Source of the DNA: Anoplopoma fimbria
Lineage: Eukaryota > Chordata > Actinopteri > Perciformes > Anoplopomatidae
Assembly (NCBI RefSeq): GCF_027596085.1
Contig: NC_072465.1
Location: 11,332,553-11,396,552 of the forward strand
DNA length: 64,000 nt
Direction of reading: 5' to 3'
In this document: one piece after another, positions 44,900 through 57,413 of the stretch
Layout of the letters: each line of letters opens with the position of its first letter
How positions within the stretch are numbered: position 1 is the stretch's first letter
The notes under the pieces: generated by a model
The model's database searches: none
Told to the model about the DNA's origin: nothing
What the model saw: the letters and a program-made list of their open reading frames with translations, nothing else
Position numbers and translations under genes: made by a program

Positions 44900-47080
44900 C
44901 TTCCAGTCTCAGGAGGTGTAGCTGTGATGCACGCCGAGAGCCACGCGGCACGCTCAGAAATTGAAAACAGAAAAAAAACAAATCGACACCGCAGAGCTTT
45001 ACTCAGGAAAACACCACGCTTCCTGTGAAAACACTTACGTCATATGTGCCTGTCATGAAAGATTACTACAACTAACTGTTGTACTCATGACTTTTTTTTT
45101 TTTATTTAAAGTTACAACCAAGATATTAAAATGTCTCATGGACTTGTAGATATCAAACCAGCTGCTTTGGATTTGGCCCTGCGTGTTGAATGCTCCTTCC
45201 CTCCCTCTTGCCAAACACTGATTATATAATAACTTTGTACAAAAAAGCGGCTCGTGTGCCAACATTGAAATCAAATGCAGATAACCAGATGCCATTCTTT
45301 TTTTGACACTAGTCATAAAGCCACCAAGTCAGTTTACTACACGTTTTTTTTTCATTTAAACAAACAACATTTATCTTAATGACTGCAGCTTTTTTATTTT
45401 AATCAAAATCAGATCTTTTAGAAAGGAATTGGGAATCCATTCTAACGTTTGCAGATGAACAATGCACAGTACAAACTCAGGTTTGAAAGAGTGCTCTCAG
45501 ATACGTAAATCTGTATAATTTAAAGGGCCGTTCTGGGGTACTCTGTGAAGAAGACCAGCTACCTATGTAGATATGAAGGGCTCATTTCAAGCTAACATAC
45601 AACAACGATTCTTAGTTTCAGGTGATTATATTGAAAACCTAGTTATCATCCCAAAATCCTACACAATGACCCTTTAAAATTTAAAGTCAAGTCAACTTTC
45701 ATATAACTCTATTATTACCATCCCTCGTCTAAAATCAGTTTGTTATCTGTAAATTTTGTCCAACGTTTGGCTCGCTTAAAATTGCTGATTTTTTACCAGA
45801 GATAACCTTGATTGGTTGGCAGTGACTAATGTGTACATGCTTGTAGACAACCAATGAGAACATTTTGATGGTGACTGCTTTATGCAAATTCAATGTCAAT
45901 CTGACAACAGTATCGTCTATTTAATGTACAATCTAAAGGTTTGCTGTCATGAAATCAAAACTGAAAACCCATACATTCCTCCTGTGTAATTATTTGTGAT
46001 TTACGAAGCAAATCTGTGTGCCATTAAACATGCAATTTAATTACAGATGAACATAAAAGGTACACTGTGTAAGATGTAGCCACATGTTCCCAACAAACAA
46101 GGCGCAGCATTTCATCTCTATTACTTGGTCCATACAATCTAATTTACTAATCTAATTTTAGTCATCAGTTATAAAAAGAAAAAAAGAAAAGCCAAATACA
46201 ACAGCAGGGCGAGAAAACTCAAAACTCGTCCAAACTGGTGAAACTCTGAGAGCGTATCAGAATAACACTGTTATTTTATAATCTTCACGTGTGAGGTCAT
46301 CCACACGGTATCTCTCATTCGTCAATTTATTTCTTTAACAAAGAGGTATTAAAAAACAGTGGTTATTTGATTAATATTTTAAAATACAGAAATGTAATTT
46401 AAATAAAAGGTGTTTTTCTTTTTCATGATCACAAAGTGATGGAACGTATACCGGGCAGGGGCTACCTTGTAAGCGTGCTCATTTCAGTAGATTTCCCTGC
46501 AACACAACACACAGACGTCTTTTGCATCAACACCATCAACACTGTAACCTCTTAAAATTCTGTCGATAAGGTCGAACGTTGTTTTAGAATGTTGTAAACT
46601 CAAATTCGGCTATATCTAACACATTGCGACTTTAAAGCAGTATTATATTTTTCTGGCCTTTTGAGGGCAAGATGTAAACACAACATGACATATTATCCTC
46701 ATATAAAGTTGTTTTGGATAATATGAGCAAAAAGTTGTCTAATTACACATCCAGCAAACACAAGCATTCATTTGAAGTCGTATAGAAATGTAACATAGTG
46801 GGGCTACCTTGTGCTTGTTTTAAATCTAGGTACAGATAACTGCCTAAATCTTACTTACATACATTACAGTACATATTTTCAAATTTACAAAACTCTGTAT
46901 TTGCTGGATTTAGCCTCATACTGCACTATTACTACAACAGCTGTTGTCGAATGTCAAGTTTGCAATCCTATTTGTAATATTTCCATAATTTTGAAACGCT
47001 GCCTCATGTGTCATGTGTAGGTTTGGTCACTTTCCTTGCAGACGGGACCCGCCCATCTTTCTAGGAGCCAGATACAAATG
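44900..47080. other. Gene-free DNA between the receptor and ccn5
   Basis: AT-rich, with no exons found. It contains the small TTAA element at 45524-45673. The part nearest 47.08 kb is presumably ccn5 3' UTR. Confidence 0.45.
45524..45673. mobile_element. 150-bp TTAA-flanked MITE
   Basis: The left end AGGGCCGTTCTGGGG and the right end (reverse complement AGGGTCATTGTGTAGGA) are flanked by TTAA at 45520-45523 and 45674-45677. Interior text ACAACGATTCTTAGTTTCAG is shared with a common fish repeat I recall. Confidence 0.6.
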
Positions 47081-47084
47081 CAGC

Positions 47085-50000
47085 TCACGGCCAAGGCAGG
47101 ACACTCCGGGCAGCTGTGGACCGCCGGCAGTTGGAGATGCTGCAGGAGCAGGACTCGATCATCATCACCTGCTGCTGAGTGAGCCTGTCTTGGGGGCAAC
47201 GAAAAACCATCCGCACTGTCCTGGTGTGGGAGGGGCTGCAGCAGCGTCCCTCCGGACAGGTCAAGGCACAGAACCTGGGACGGTAGGCTCTGGTGCTCCA
47301 GCAGCCCTGCTGTTCCAGATGAATGGACAGAGGTGAACTGTAGCTGCTCTCGCACACCCCCGAACCCTGAAATACACAGTGACAGGAAACATTGTAGTAA
47401 TTATGTGGTTACTCTTGTTACATAACTAATTATGTGTATAATGCTAGATTGCTACATCTTTTTATATCTGAATTTAGACCTTTCTTCTCTTGCATTATAG
47501 CACATCATTTGAAACATGAAATGTAATTTGTATTGGTGAGGAGTACTACATAATGTTACTTTTCATTACCATATTGTTGTAACCTAAACATCACTACAAG
47601 CGACACAGCAATAAACTACGAATCCATTTTAATGGATGAAAAATGAAATTAGCCAGTAGCCAATGTTACTAATCTCCAACAACAAGAGCTAGACTTCAAC
47701 GGTGATTCGCCGACAATGTAGCTGGCCATGCTTGGCTGTTTTGTTGCTTTTATCATTCTGGTGTGAATATAGCATTAGTCAATAACATTCCACCAGCCTC
47801 TCTGAGCAGGCTCAGCCAAGAGGGGCTTGCATAAGAAGCCACTATGTAGGGATAGTCCCACACTTACTTTTAATATAAAGACCCCCTTGTGTGGGAAAAA
47901 ACAGTACTCATGCCCAAAATAACTGTGTTCACCATTAGCAATGTGAATCATCTTCTACAGCACACATTTAAATGTATGCCTTTAGAAGAGGAACTTGAGT
48001 TTAAACACCTCAGATGCCACTAGCTTTGGGATATAGTTATAAACCAAACCTCTGGTAAAAAATAATACGTTTTAACATGGAGCTGTTCTAGCAGTAAGCC
48101 ATTATTTGGTCATTATTTGGCTTACTGCTAGCTTGTCAGAGAAGATGCCTTTTTGCTTCCTGTGTGTATTATTAGGAGTGGATTTCAGGATCTCAAACAT
48201 CTTTCTGAGATTACCAAACATCTAAACAGGAAGACAAAGCGGTAGAATTTGGCTTTGCGTGCAGAGCAAACATAGCTACCCAAACTAAAAGTGCTATCAC
48301 CTGTTTTAAACTGTGTGGGAAATGTGAGCTAGCACAATATGTAAAAATCGATCTAAAAACACATCTGTTTAAGTCAAATTGTCCACATTGGAAAATATCT
48401 TCTTTGAGAACAACACTGTCATTACAACAGACATTGATAAAATGATAGTGTCTTTGGGGAAAATGCCACTATGGAATTAAAAGAAAAGGGAAAACAATAT
48501 TTTAAACAGAAAGGACATAAATAACAATAATAATAAGGAAATAAAGTTTTATAATCGTGACTTAAGTTATTGAATCATTCTAGTAGCCTCTATAGTTATT
48601 GATTCTTTTATATCGTGGTTTTTTTTAACAGTATTTTCAAATGATTTTGTATGTAAAATCTTTATTTATATGATATTGAGATCCAATTATGCACTGACCG
48701 GCAGTAGTGTTCGGAGCCCCGGCATCAGAATCTGGCATGGCCTGACCTGGCACAGTCTGGTCTCAGTCTGCAGGCGGCAAGCCCAGTTCCTGTTTGTGTT
48801 GCGGATGGAGACACCTGGGCCACAGCTGTGGGAGCAGGGGCTCCAGTCTGATGTCCACTCGATACAGTTGGAGATGGAGCCGAACGACAGGCCGGACAGC
48901 CCACGCCCGTAGTCCTGATGCGTCTGCTCACCTGGAAAGAAACCCAGTAGAGGAAAATATTCGCTCTCTGCACCAAGCTGAAAGTTGTTTAAATTGGACA
49001 GCTTTGATGAGAGCCCATAAGTCAGTAAATGCAGCACACATGCATGTCTGGAATGTTGTAAACTTCTGCAAGGGCAAGCTCAGTTTGCTAAGAATAGCGC
49101 TCACAGATGACACACAGATGTTTGATCTTCCTGACACCTCTTTGGTATTGAAATCTGTTTATTTAGCCACAACCAACAATTTTGGTATTTACTTTTTGTC
49201 CATGTGTCCGAACACCTGCTGACTTCAATTTAAAAGATGTCCCACAGGAAATAGCTGAAAATCATCCATTGACCCTTGGCTAAGCCCCGCCCTGCGCTGC
49301 TCCTTTGTTAAGCTGTGAGAGCTACCAAGGAGCCCCCACTGTCACTAACTGCACTCTTTGAATAAATATTTAGCGATTTCAGAGAGAAGCAGACAGAAGG
49401 GTCTACAATACGCGTCTGAAGGATATGTCAAGATGTCAAACTGATTCATCAGTGAAAACTGGTTGAAAAGATAAAGACAGAAGCTAAAGCTTCAGATCAC
49501 AGTCTAAAGGGGACAAGTTACAATCCTAAAAAGCAGAAGCAGCATGGCTATACATATAGCATACCTTCAGTAGCTAGCATAGAAGTGGTAACATTAGGTA
49601 AAGATGTGCTAACATACTCTGCTAATGTCAACTCTACAGGTTTTTATGTAGAGAGGTAACTTTTTAGAAACATATATCTCCTCCTAACCTCTTTGGGTAA
49701 CAATTATCAATACTACACAACGTTTACCATGACGAGCTCCAAACCCACTTAACCAGCCTGAACATGAAGAACATCTGAAACCATTGATGAGAGTCTGTGT
49801 TGCAGAGTGGAATAGTTGTCAGATGCTGGTTTGAGCTGGCCGATGCTGTGCTGTGATTGGCCAGTCTTCGTTAGAGGGTTGGGACTTAGCGTTTGGTTGA
49901 TTGCTTCGCAGTTTTACTGGCAGGGATGAGATGCAAGCCCCTCTGCAGTCTTCTAAGTAGCTGTATTTGATCCTTTTACTCTTTCATATGACTCTTAATA

Positions 50001-53000
50001 GCCAGACTGTATAACAGCAGTTGCTATTCTGATCATCTAACCTCTGTTGATATGTTTCCAGACATATTTGTTTGGTGTTGGGCCCCATTACCTCCTGATG
50101 GATTTGACGAGATGCTGTTGTCCTGGCCCTCACACACCCACTCTTTGCAGCAGCGCCCCGGTAGTCGCACCAGCTGAGGGTTGTGACACTTATCAACGGG
50201 CCTCTGCAGATCATCGCTGCACAGGGGCACGCAGGTCACCCCTCCTCCCAGGCAGTGGCAGAGCTGGGCACAGGAAGGTTGAAATACCTGTCCCTCCTCC
50301 AGCTTCCTGCCATTCAGCTCACATCCCAGCTCGTTCCTATCTGATAACAGCAAAGGGAATGGAATGTTATGTTATGGGCGAAAGGGTCACATTCATTAAA
50401 TTACGTCCGTGCCAAGTGTGAGGTGAGTTGTGGGAAACATGTTCAGACAAATGCTATCAAGTTATCACTGTAAGAACATTAGCAAAAACACTCTTAGGTT
50501 TATGCAGCAGTTTGGTCAGGAATGAAGTCACTGGTCTGTTTTATCAATTAACTGAAAACAGGAATATACTGTATATTCCTGTTTTCAGTTAATTGATAAA
50601 ACAGACCAGTGACTCCTGCACTACAATGCTGTCCACTGAAAAGGATGTAGGGGAATGGATAAAGTCCACTAAATGTATTTGGGGGAAGCGATGGATGGGT
50701 CAAACATACACAGGACTTTCACCCAGGAGATCCCTGTTCTTGTCCCGTAAGGGTGATTGTTATTTATTCACTGTAGTGACGTTGCTGTGGTTGTTACGTT
50801 ACAATGTTACATTATGTTGTTACGTTATTACGTTATTATATTATTATCTTATAATTTCAACACAAACCATGATTTTTATTACCACCATCACCAAGAAGTT
50901 TTATTTCCTAAACCCAACCAATGGTTTCTCAATGTTAACCAAGCGTGAAACTAGGCTGATATGAAACGTCCTTTTTTAATATCCAGAAAAGGTACAAAGC
51001 TCACATTTTTTTCTGGCGACTGGGTTTTTCTTTCATAGCAGTAGTGGTGCCGTTAACAGCTGGCTCAGGTTGTGCTGCCCATATTATCATTACGTTATTT
51101 AGAGAGATTTAATTTGCTCTCATGTAAGACTCAGAAAAGTAGCAAAATCTCAAATTTGAGAACCTTGAACTATCGACTGTTTGGAATTTTAGCTTAAAAG
51201 CCAGGGTTGGTAATCTTGAGAAACAAGCAAGAGTGAACTAGATTCAAAAAAATTATCCAACCTAAAAACGCCCAGTGTTGCCAACTCTTTTCCAATGTAA
51301 GTAGCTAGCAGCATTAGCTCCAAGAGTTGCTAAATTTTGCAAGAAAGTTGCCAAGTCGGCAACACTTACAGCTCGTCCCTTCAGGCCTCCTTCCAAAGCC
51401 ACTTCCCCAAAATGATCATAAAGAACGTGAAGTAACAAAGATGGCTACTGTCAATCTAGCAGCTTGTGGAAGAGACTGATGGCGCAGACAGAATTACAGT
51501 CCTGTGACAGCCACAGATACCTTTTTTTGTCAGAGCATTTGTCTAATTGAATGCTGTCAGGATGTAAAGTGGATTTAAACAAAAATATCAGAAATACTTT
51601 TGAAGAAGATTACCAACCCTGCCTTTATGTTATTAAGAATAACACATACGAGGTAGAAACAGGTGCTTTAGTGGTCATTAGCAGAGAAGTGGAACACAGT
51701 TGCAGTTTTGTCAGTATTAGCGCAGAACTTGCAGCTCTGATCCAAACTAATCTGTTTGGGTATGAGCGTATTTTGTTCTCACCAACACACTGTCCTGGCC
51801 CTCCAGGGAAGCTGGCGCTGTAGTCACACTGGAGCCCTCGGCGGGTGTCACAGGGCAGCCGGTCGGTGCAGGCCTCGCCCTCCTGCCTAGGACAAACCTG
51901 GCAGCACCCGCAGCTGTCTAACATTAGAGGAATACCAACAAGGCAGCGTGGCATGGTGGCTGGGCACTGACATGGCCCAGTGCACAGCTGGCACAAAACC
52001 TGAAGCCAGAGTAGCAAAACACATCTGCTGTTAACATATTCGCTCTGTAGCTTGTTGTGCTCTGGCATAACTGGTATTAAAATAATTTAAAATAATAATA
52101 ATGATTTGGCACCAAGACAGGTATTGGCGCACACACGTCACTGAACTATTCTCACTAGATTGACTTTCTTTTTCATATTTGGGGGATTTGGGTGAAGTGA
52201 CCCTTAAAATTAAATATCATAAATCTGGTCTCTACACGCTACACTGATGATCAACTGTAGGACTCAGTGTGAGTCATCTGTATTCCTATGCAGCTCTACA
52301 CAGGTTCATACAAGTGACAGTAGCGTAAAGGGCATGAGCAGATCATGAGACATTGGGGCCCTTGGCACAGACACACATAAGGCCCCACTACCTCTCTTAT
52401 ATAGAAGCAAGACACACAGATTCTATAGTAAGTTAGTCTCTTTTTGTTGTTGTTATGGGTTATGGTTGTTTTCCCCCTTTTTGTAGTCGTTTTGCATCTC
52501 TTTGTAGTTGTGTTTTGTCTCTTATTTGTCATTCCTGGATGGTACATGTCTCTGTATGTCAAGGACAGGGGGGCCCCATGACACTTTAGGCCCCTGTTAA
52601 AGGTTCATGCGATTCCAAAAGAAATTCAAAATTACTCATACTGGGCCAGGGGACTTTCTGCTGGTATTTTTCTATCAGCATATCAGATAATTCCAGTATG
52701 TCAGTTTCCTTTGCTAAAACGTAAGGTTCAGAACTAAATGATGTGAAACCACTGACAGGCACCGTCAAACAAACTGACTGCACGATGCCTTCTTCTAGAT
52801 GATTATTGATTATTATCTAGAAGTTGTGAGAGACAGGAGGATGGCTAAGCTGTCATCCCTGATGAACAACACCTCCCACCCCATGCAGGACACCCTGGCG
52901 GCTCTGTACAGCTCCTTCAGCCACCGGCTGCTTCACCCCCGGTGTGTGAAGGAGAGGTACCGCAGGTCCTTCCTTCCTGCTGCTGTCAGGTTGCACAACC

Positions 53001-54382
53001 AGCTCTGCTCCAAGTAGACCACATGACACTAAAAACCTGTGCAATACAAATACACTGTGCAATAATAGTTATAATAGTTATTCTGTCTGTATATATAATA
53101 TTTCAGTTATTGTCAATTCTTTACTGTTTTTATTGCTTATTTATAATACTTTTGTACGTTTTTTGATCTTGTTTTTTTACTATGTCTCTTGTTTGCACTA
53201 TACCCTACGCTGCAGTAATCCTGTAAATTTCCCCGCTGCGGGACTAATAAAGGATTATCTTATCTTATCTTATCTCATTAGATGAGCTTCTTTTTACCTT
53301 TTACTTTTTATGATCAAGTTATTCACATCACTCCTGGATTTACTGTACTTGCGAAACACATTGACTCATTTAACAATCAGCGAGTGAAGGCAAATGAGTA
53401 TGAGTTGAGTAAACATTTGGCTCATGCCTCATGGGAGTACAAGATATACACCGTGCTTCTGCAAATGTAGCTCCTAAACTTTTTTCGAAAAGATCTGCTG
53501 AATCTGTGGTTTGTTTTAAGCGTCTGCAGTTCATGCATGTTTAAATGTGTATTTGTGTATGTACGCTTGTATGTATTTATGCATGTATGTAGGTAGCTAG
53601 GTTTGTTTGTATACTTGTATGTGAGTATTTAATCATATATGTGTTGCACTTTTTAACTGTTAAAGTAATATAAAAGCATTATTATTCCTATTATGATTAT
53701 TGCCTTTGACATTATTATATCAAACATGATTATGTAACAAAACGGTAACACATCTACAAAACAAAACATCTATTAAACATTATGTGCAATAAATAAACAA
53801 ATAATTAAATAAAAATAATAGATTATTTACATGCTCATCAGTATACCGGCCAGCTGTTTAGAGGAAACTGGAATAAAACTACTTTCATAATCTAACTACT
53901 GCTGTGTTTCCCCTCATGATATGATGATTGATGGCAGTCGTTTGTTTCGATTCTCTGCCTCCAATAATCATAATCTAATTCATTGTGGAAACAGTTGGGA
54001 CATCCCCTACCCAGAAGTCATCATGATTAAATTCAGTTCAATTCAGTTTATTTTGTATAGCCCAGAATCACAAATTACAAATTTGCCTGCGACATCCTCT
54101 GTCCCGGAACCCTCACATCGGCACAGGAAAAACTCCCCTAAATACCTTAAATGATAAGGTGAAAGCATCATTCACATATCACGCACACCACAGCCCACCA
54201 CAGCCCACCACATGACCGTCCACAGGACGGAAATTCTCTAATAATATTTCATATTTCAAATAATTTCATTACAACAGACAGAAGGTCTTCTCATTTTACA
54301 GAGAAGATATGTATATGTATCTCACCTGAGTGATGATAAACAACAGCAAAGAGCAGATCAGCCGGGTGTCTCTTCTGTCCAT
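47085..54382 (-). CDS. ccn5: CCN family matricellular protein, CCN5/WISP2-like, with CT domain
   Basis: Secreted modular matrix-signalling protein. Five coding exons, one per module: 54382-54326 (signal peptide [19 protein letters not shown]), 51999-51783 (IGFBP module; DSCGCCQVC in place of GCGCCxxC), 50340-50092 (VWC, 10 cysteines; [23 protein letters not shown]), 48931-48699 (TSP1; [20 protein letters not shown]) and 47366-47085 (CT cystine knot, 10 cysteines; [25 protein letters not shown]). All borders are GT-AG and in phase; total 345 residues. The VWC and IGFBP text is closest to human CCN5 (TCVPLCSED; LGEPCD region). Human CCN5 is only 250 residues and lacks the CT module, so this protein keeps the four-module form. 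Neighbours on human 20q13 support the CCN5 call; CCN4 is the main alternative. A TATA box lies 126 bases upstream of ATG. Confidence 0.9.
50526..50614. repeat. Perfect 44-base-arm palindrome with 1-base centre
   Basis: Left arm 50526-50569 and right arm 50571-50614 are exact reverse complements around a single T at 50570. The arms begin AGTCACTGGTCTG and meet at GAATATAC-T-GTATATTC. It lies in the second intron of ccn5, has no coding content, and resembles no element I know. Confidence 0.95.
52340..52600. repeat. Possible dispersed repeat in ccn5 intron 1
   Basis: The segment has TTTGTAGT-CGTTTTGCATCTC type short tandem text flanked by GGGGCCC blocks, as in a common fish repeat. Borders and family are uncertain. 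Confidence 0.3.
52810..53275 (+). mobile_element. 3' end of a 5'-truncated LINE
   Basis: The frame [51 protein letters not shown] is the conserved LINE C-terminus also seen at 34.0 kb. The 3' UTR ends TTTCCCCGCTGCGGGACTAA, TAAAGGATTATC and a (TCTTA)n tail at 53258-53275. It sits in intron 1 of ccn5, opposite in orientation to the gene. Confidence 0.8.
54030..54140 (-). repeat. Dispersed repeat, inverted copy of the 27.2-kb family
   Basis: In reverse complement it contains GGGTTCCGGGACAGAGGATG, TTTGTGATTCTGGGCTATAC and a GAATTGAA-type tail, matching 27188-27327. It lies in intron 1 of ccn5. Confidence 0.7.
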
Positions 54383-54434
54383 CTTCTTCACCTCTGCCTT
54401 CTGTGCTCCTTCTTTGTCCAGTCACCCTCCCTTC

Positions 54435-54464
54435 TTCTCCTCCTCCTCCTCCTCCTCCTCCTCC
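54435..54464. repeat. (CTC)n repeat in the ccn5 5' UTR region
   Basis: About nine CTC units lie between the ccn5 TATA box and its ATG, so the run would be a GAG repeat in the leader of the mRNA. Confidence 0.85.
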
Positions 54465-54507
54465 AGACAAGAGCGTAGATGTGTTTATTAAAGGTGCCTG
54501 CTTCGTT

Positions 54508-54515
54508 CATTTATA
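54508..54515 (-). promoter_or_regulatory. TATA box of ccn5
   Basis: TATAAATG on the minus strand lies 126 bases upstream of the ccn5 ATG. A start of transcription near 54.48 kb would give a leader of about 100 bases. This is inferred from sequence alone. Confidence 0.5.
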
Positions 54516-56400
54516 CAGTCTAGGTTCTGATGTCACAGGCGGTGGACTGCAAAGTAAATAGTGAGTGGAGACGAATCCAAACCCCCAGACCTATCTCTGC
54601 AGCAACCCTTCTCTTTGCCTTGGTCTTTACTTAATACTTGAATTAAAGCTGCAACGATTGATTTCTGAACACCTGATTGTGATTGTTTTTGTAATTGACT
54701 CAATGTCGTTGTTAATGAGGGTATAACCTTAGAGATCTCTCTCGTACAAATAAAGTTGAATGAATGACTAACTGTCTCCTGGATGGGAAATAGGCAGCTG
54801 TCTAACAATTTAGCCATATCAACTTGATGAGGTGATTATAAACACAGTATATACCCACAAATGTTGACAGAATTTCATGATCTATATACCGCCCTCAAAA
54901 ATGAGGAAGTAGCAGAGGGTAGAGTTTGCAAACAATCCCACAGTGCAATGCGTCACCTTTCATAGATATGAAAACCCTCGCTGCGGTACTTCCCTGTCAG
55001 AGATGACTCAAGATAACATGCATGCATGGCTCTCTGAAATCACAGTTATCTGCTCACTATGCAGGGAACTGTTCTGAGGTGATGATTAATGAGTGCCAGC
55101 TAATGTCTTTTCTGCTGGCCCCAGGTGACTGAAAATGTCAAAACATTCCCCTTTGAGACAAAAAAAACCCTCAATACATCTAATACATTTCACATGATTT
55201 CATTATCACTGTTAATCAACACTATTTATGTGTTTGTATGTGTCTGTAGGCCGACTACATGCTGATGACTGATGTGAATGTCTGCCCAAAGAATCCTCCT
55301 GTAGAACTGGCAGAAACAATGCTGAGTATTTGTCTCCACCTAGTGGTTGAATTACATCAATCAATACAGCTTCCCTTACTTATCATAATAATTTATTTTC
55401 TGTCCTATGATCTTCTACGTCAAAACATTTATAAAAATATTTTTGGGCATTTAACTAATAACACGTAGAAAGAAGGTATTACTTTTTTTCATTCATACCT
55501 TCCATACCCAAAAAGATGTGGGCAATTTTTGAGACATTTCTAATCATTCAAATTAATAAGATAAGATAAGATAAGATAATCCTTTATTACAAATACAATT
55601 CAAACTCTTATATACACATTCAAATGTTGAGCTAGAAACTCCAGTCTAAGTTTTAAATGTTTTTTTACCATCTTTCATACATTATAAAAAGGCCCTTCTT
55701 AGATTTTTTACATTATCAGAGGTAATGTTCAGAGCTAGAGTGGAGAGAGGCTTTAAAGTTGACTGAAGAATATATATATTTAACTTACTCCAATTCCTAC
55801 AAATTTGCACTCATCATACCCATTTATTTTGGTCAAAATGTAGGCTAATGTGTGCTCATCCATACAATGTCTCTCTGGAAACCTCCCCCTGAGTGTGTGT
55901 GCGTGTGTGTGTGTGTAGATACAACCCAATTGTCCAAATACTTTTTTAAAGCCTTTTCCCGTGGATAGAGTTTCAGTAAATAAATACGTAATCGCTTTGA
56001 TTTAAAAGCTTTGGCCCGAAAATTTCAAATCTAAATCAGTCTAAAAAATATCAAAACCATCCTTTAAAGCCCAACAAGTGTAACTTGTTTGTAACTACGT
56101 AATACAAACTCCTCCTCAGGTCATTGAACCACCCTAAATCCCCAGAAACAATAGCAAATACAGTTGACAGTGACAATGTCTTCATCTCATGTTATTTTTT
56201 AATGAATCTATGGTCATCTAATTTGCTTGTTTAAAGCCCGACCACAGTAAATGAACAGATAGTAGTACAGATAATTCACCCCTTGGTGGCACGGTTTGGC
56301 CTGCAATGTTTCTGTGGTGAGCACAAACAGCAGCTGTCCTCTCTACTCTCGAAGAAGTTACAGTTATGGAGGGTCGATTTTTTAGCTGTTATATAATATG

Positions 56401-56404
<4 letters not shown>

Positions 56405-56462
<58 letters not shown>
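56405..56462. repeat. (TA)n microsatellite
   Basis: About 29 TA units without interruption. Confidence 0.95.
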
Positions 56463-56467
<5 letters not shown>

Positions 56468-56732
56468 GAACACACAACTAAATAAAAAGTGATCAGGAAG
56501 AGATGAACACCTGTCACCTTTAAAGGGTAAAGGTTGGTTGACAGGAATCTGGATGGTGATCTGTCCTCTCTGAACCTTTTCTCACCGTGTGAATTACACT
56601 TCATAAATGAAGGGACCAGGCTGTTCCTCCTCTGGCGGAGCAAACTGAGATCCTCAAGCTGTTTCGTGCATAAAATGTGATAAAATGAAGCTGCCAACAA
56701 AGTTCAACTGAAGAATAAGTTTAGTTGTGTTT

Positions 56733-56733
56733 G

Positions 56734-56785
<52 letters not shown>
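56733..56785. repeat. (CT)n-(GT)n microsatellite
   Basis: About nine CT units run directly into about 16 GT units. Confidence 0.95.
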
Positions 56786-56787
<2 letters not shown>

Positions 56788-57413
56788 GTGGTAGTGCTAT
56801 AAATGTCCATGTTGTTGCCCCGTGAGTATTTCAGGCCTAAATTATAGATAGATGGATCTGTTTGAATGGACTGTTGGACACTTCAACTCATTGTCTGTGG
56901 AACTGCACATCAGTTCATCAGTCATTTCAGTTATCACAGGTTTTTGTGATAACTGATGTGAATCTTAAAACTCATTCCTGACCTACAAATTATCTAAACG
57001 TCAAGTGGCATGTGATGTTTCTATCTAATGTAGGACACTGAAGATCAACTGGTTGATACATGACCTTTGAATAAGGAAATCAAATGATTAAAACACAAGT
57101 CGGATGATAAATGTATCCACTAACAAGTATTGTGTGTGTATCCAAACCCGGATATATCGTATTCATCTGTGCCTTACAGCTCCAACACAAGTCGGATGAT
57201 ATTCTGTATTTATCTTGTTTACAAAATGCATTTTCCGCTCAGGTTATTGTTATGTATGACATTCAGTAATGCTGACGTCACATCCATACACTGACAATGA
57301 CTCAGCTTTTCTCATTAGTGATGATTGGTTGGCTACTTAGCAATGAGTGGCCGATTGATCTCTAATGGCTTCTTCAGAGTTTAAAATGATAATCAACTTG
57401 ATGATTAACTTAA

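Larger units (their letters stand above)
54520..57409. other. Gene-free DNA upstream of ccn5
   Basis: No coding exon was seen. A (GATAA)n run ending ATCCTTTATTAC at 55556-55592 is a LINE-tail-like motif in reverse. A GT run lies at about 55893-55917. Confidence 0.45.

Noticed and set aside
48794..49222. 142-codon plus-strand frame over ccn5 exon 4
   Set aside because: Antisense of the TSP1 exon extending into an intron; no recognisable protein.
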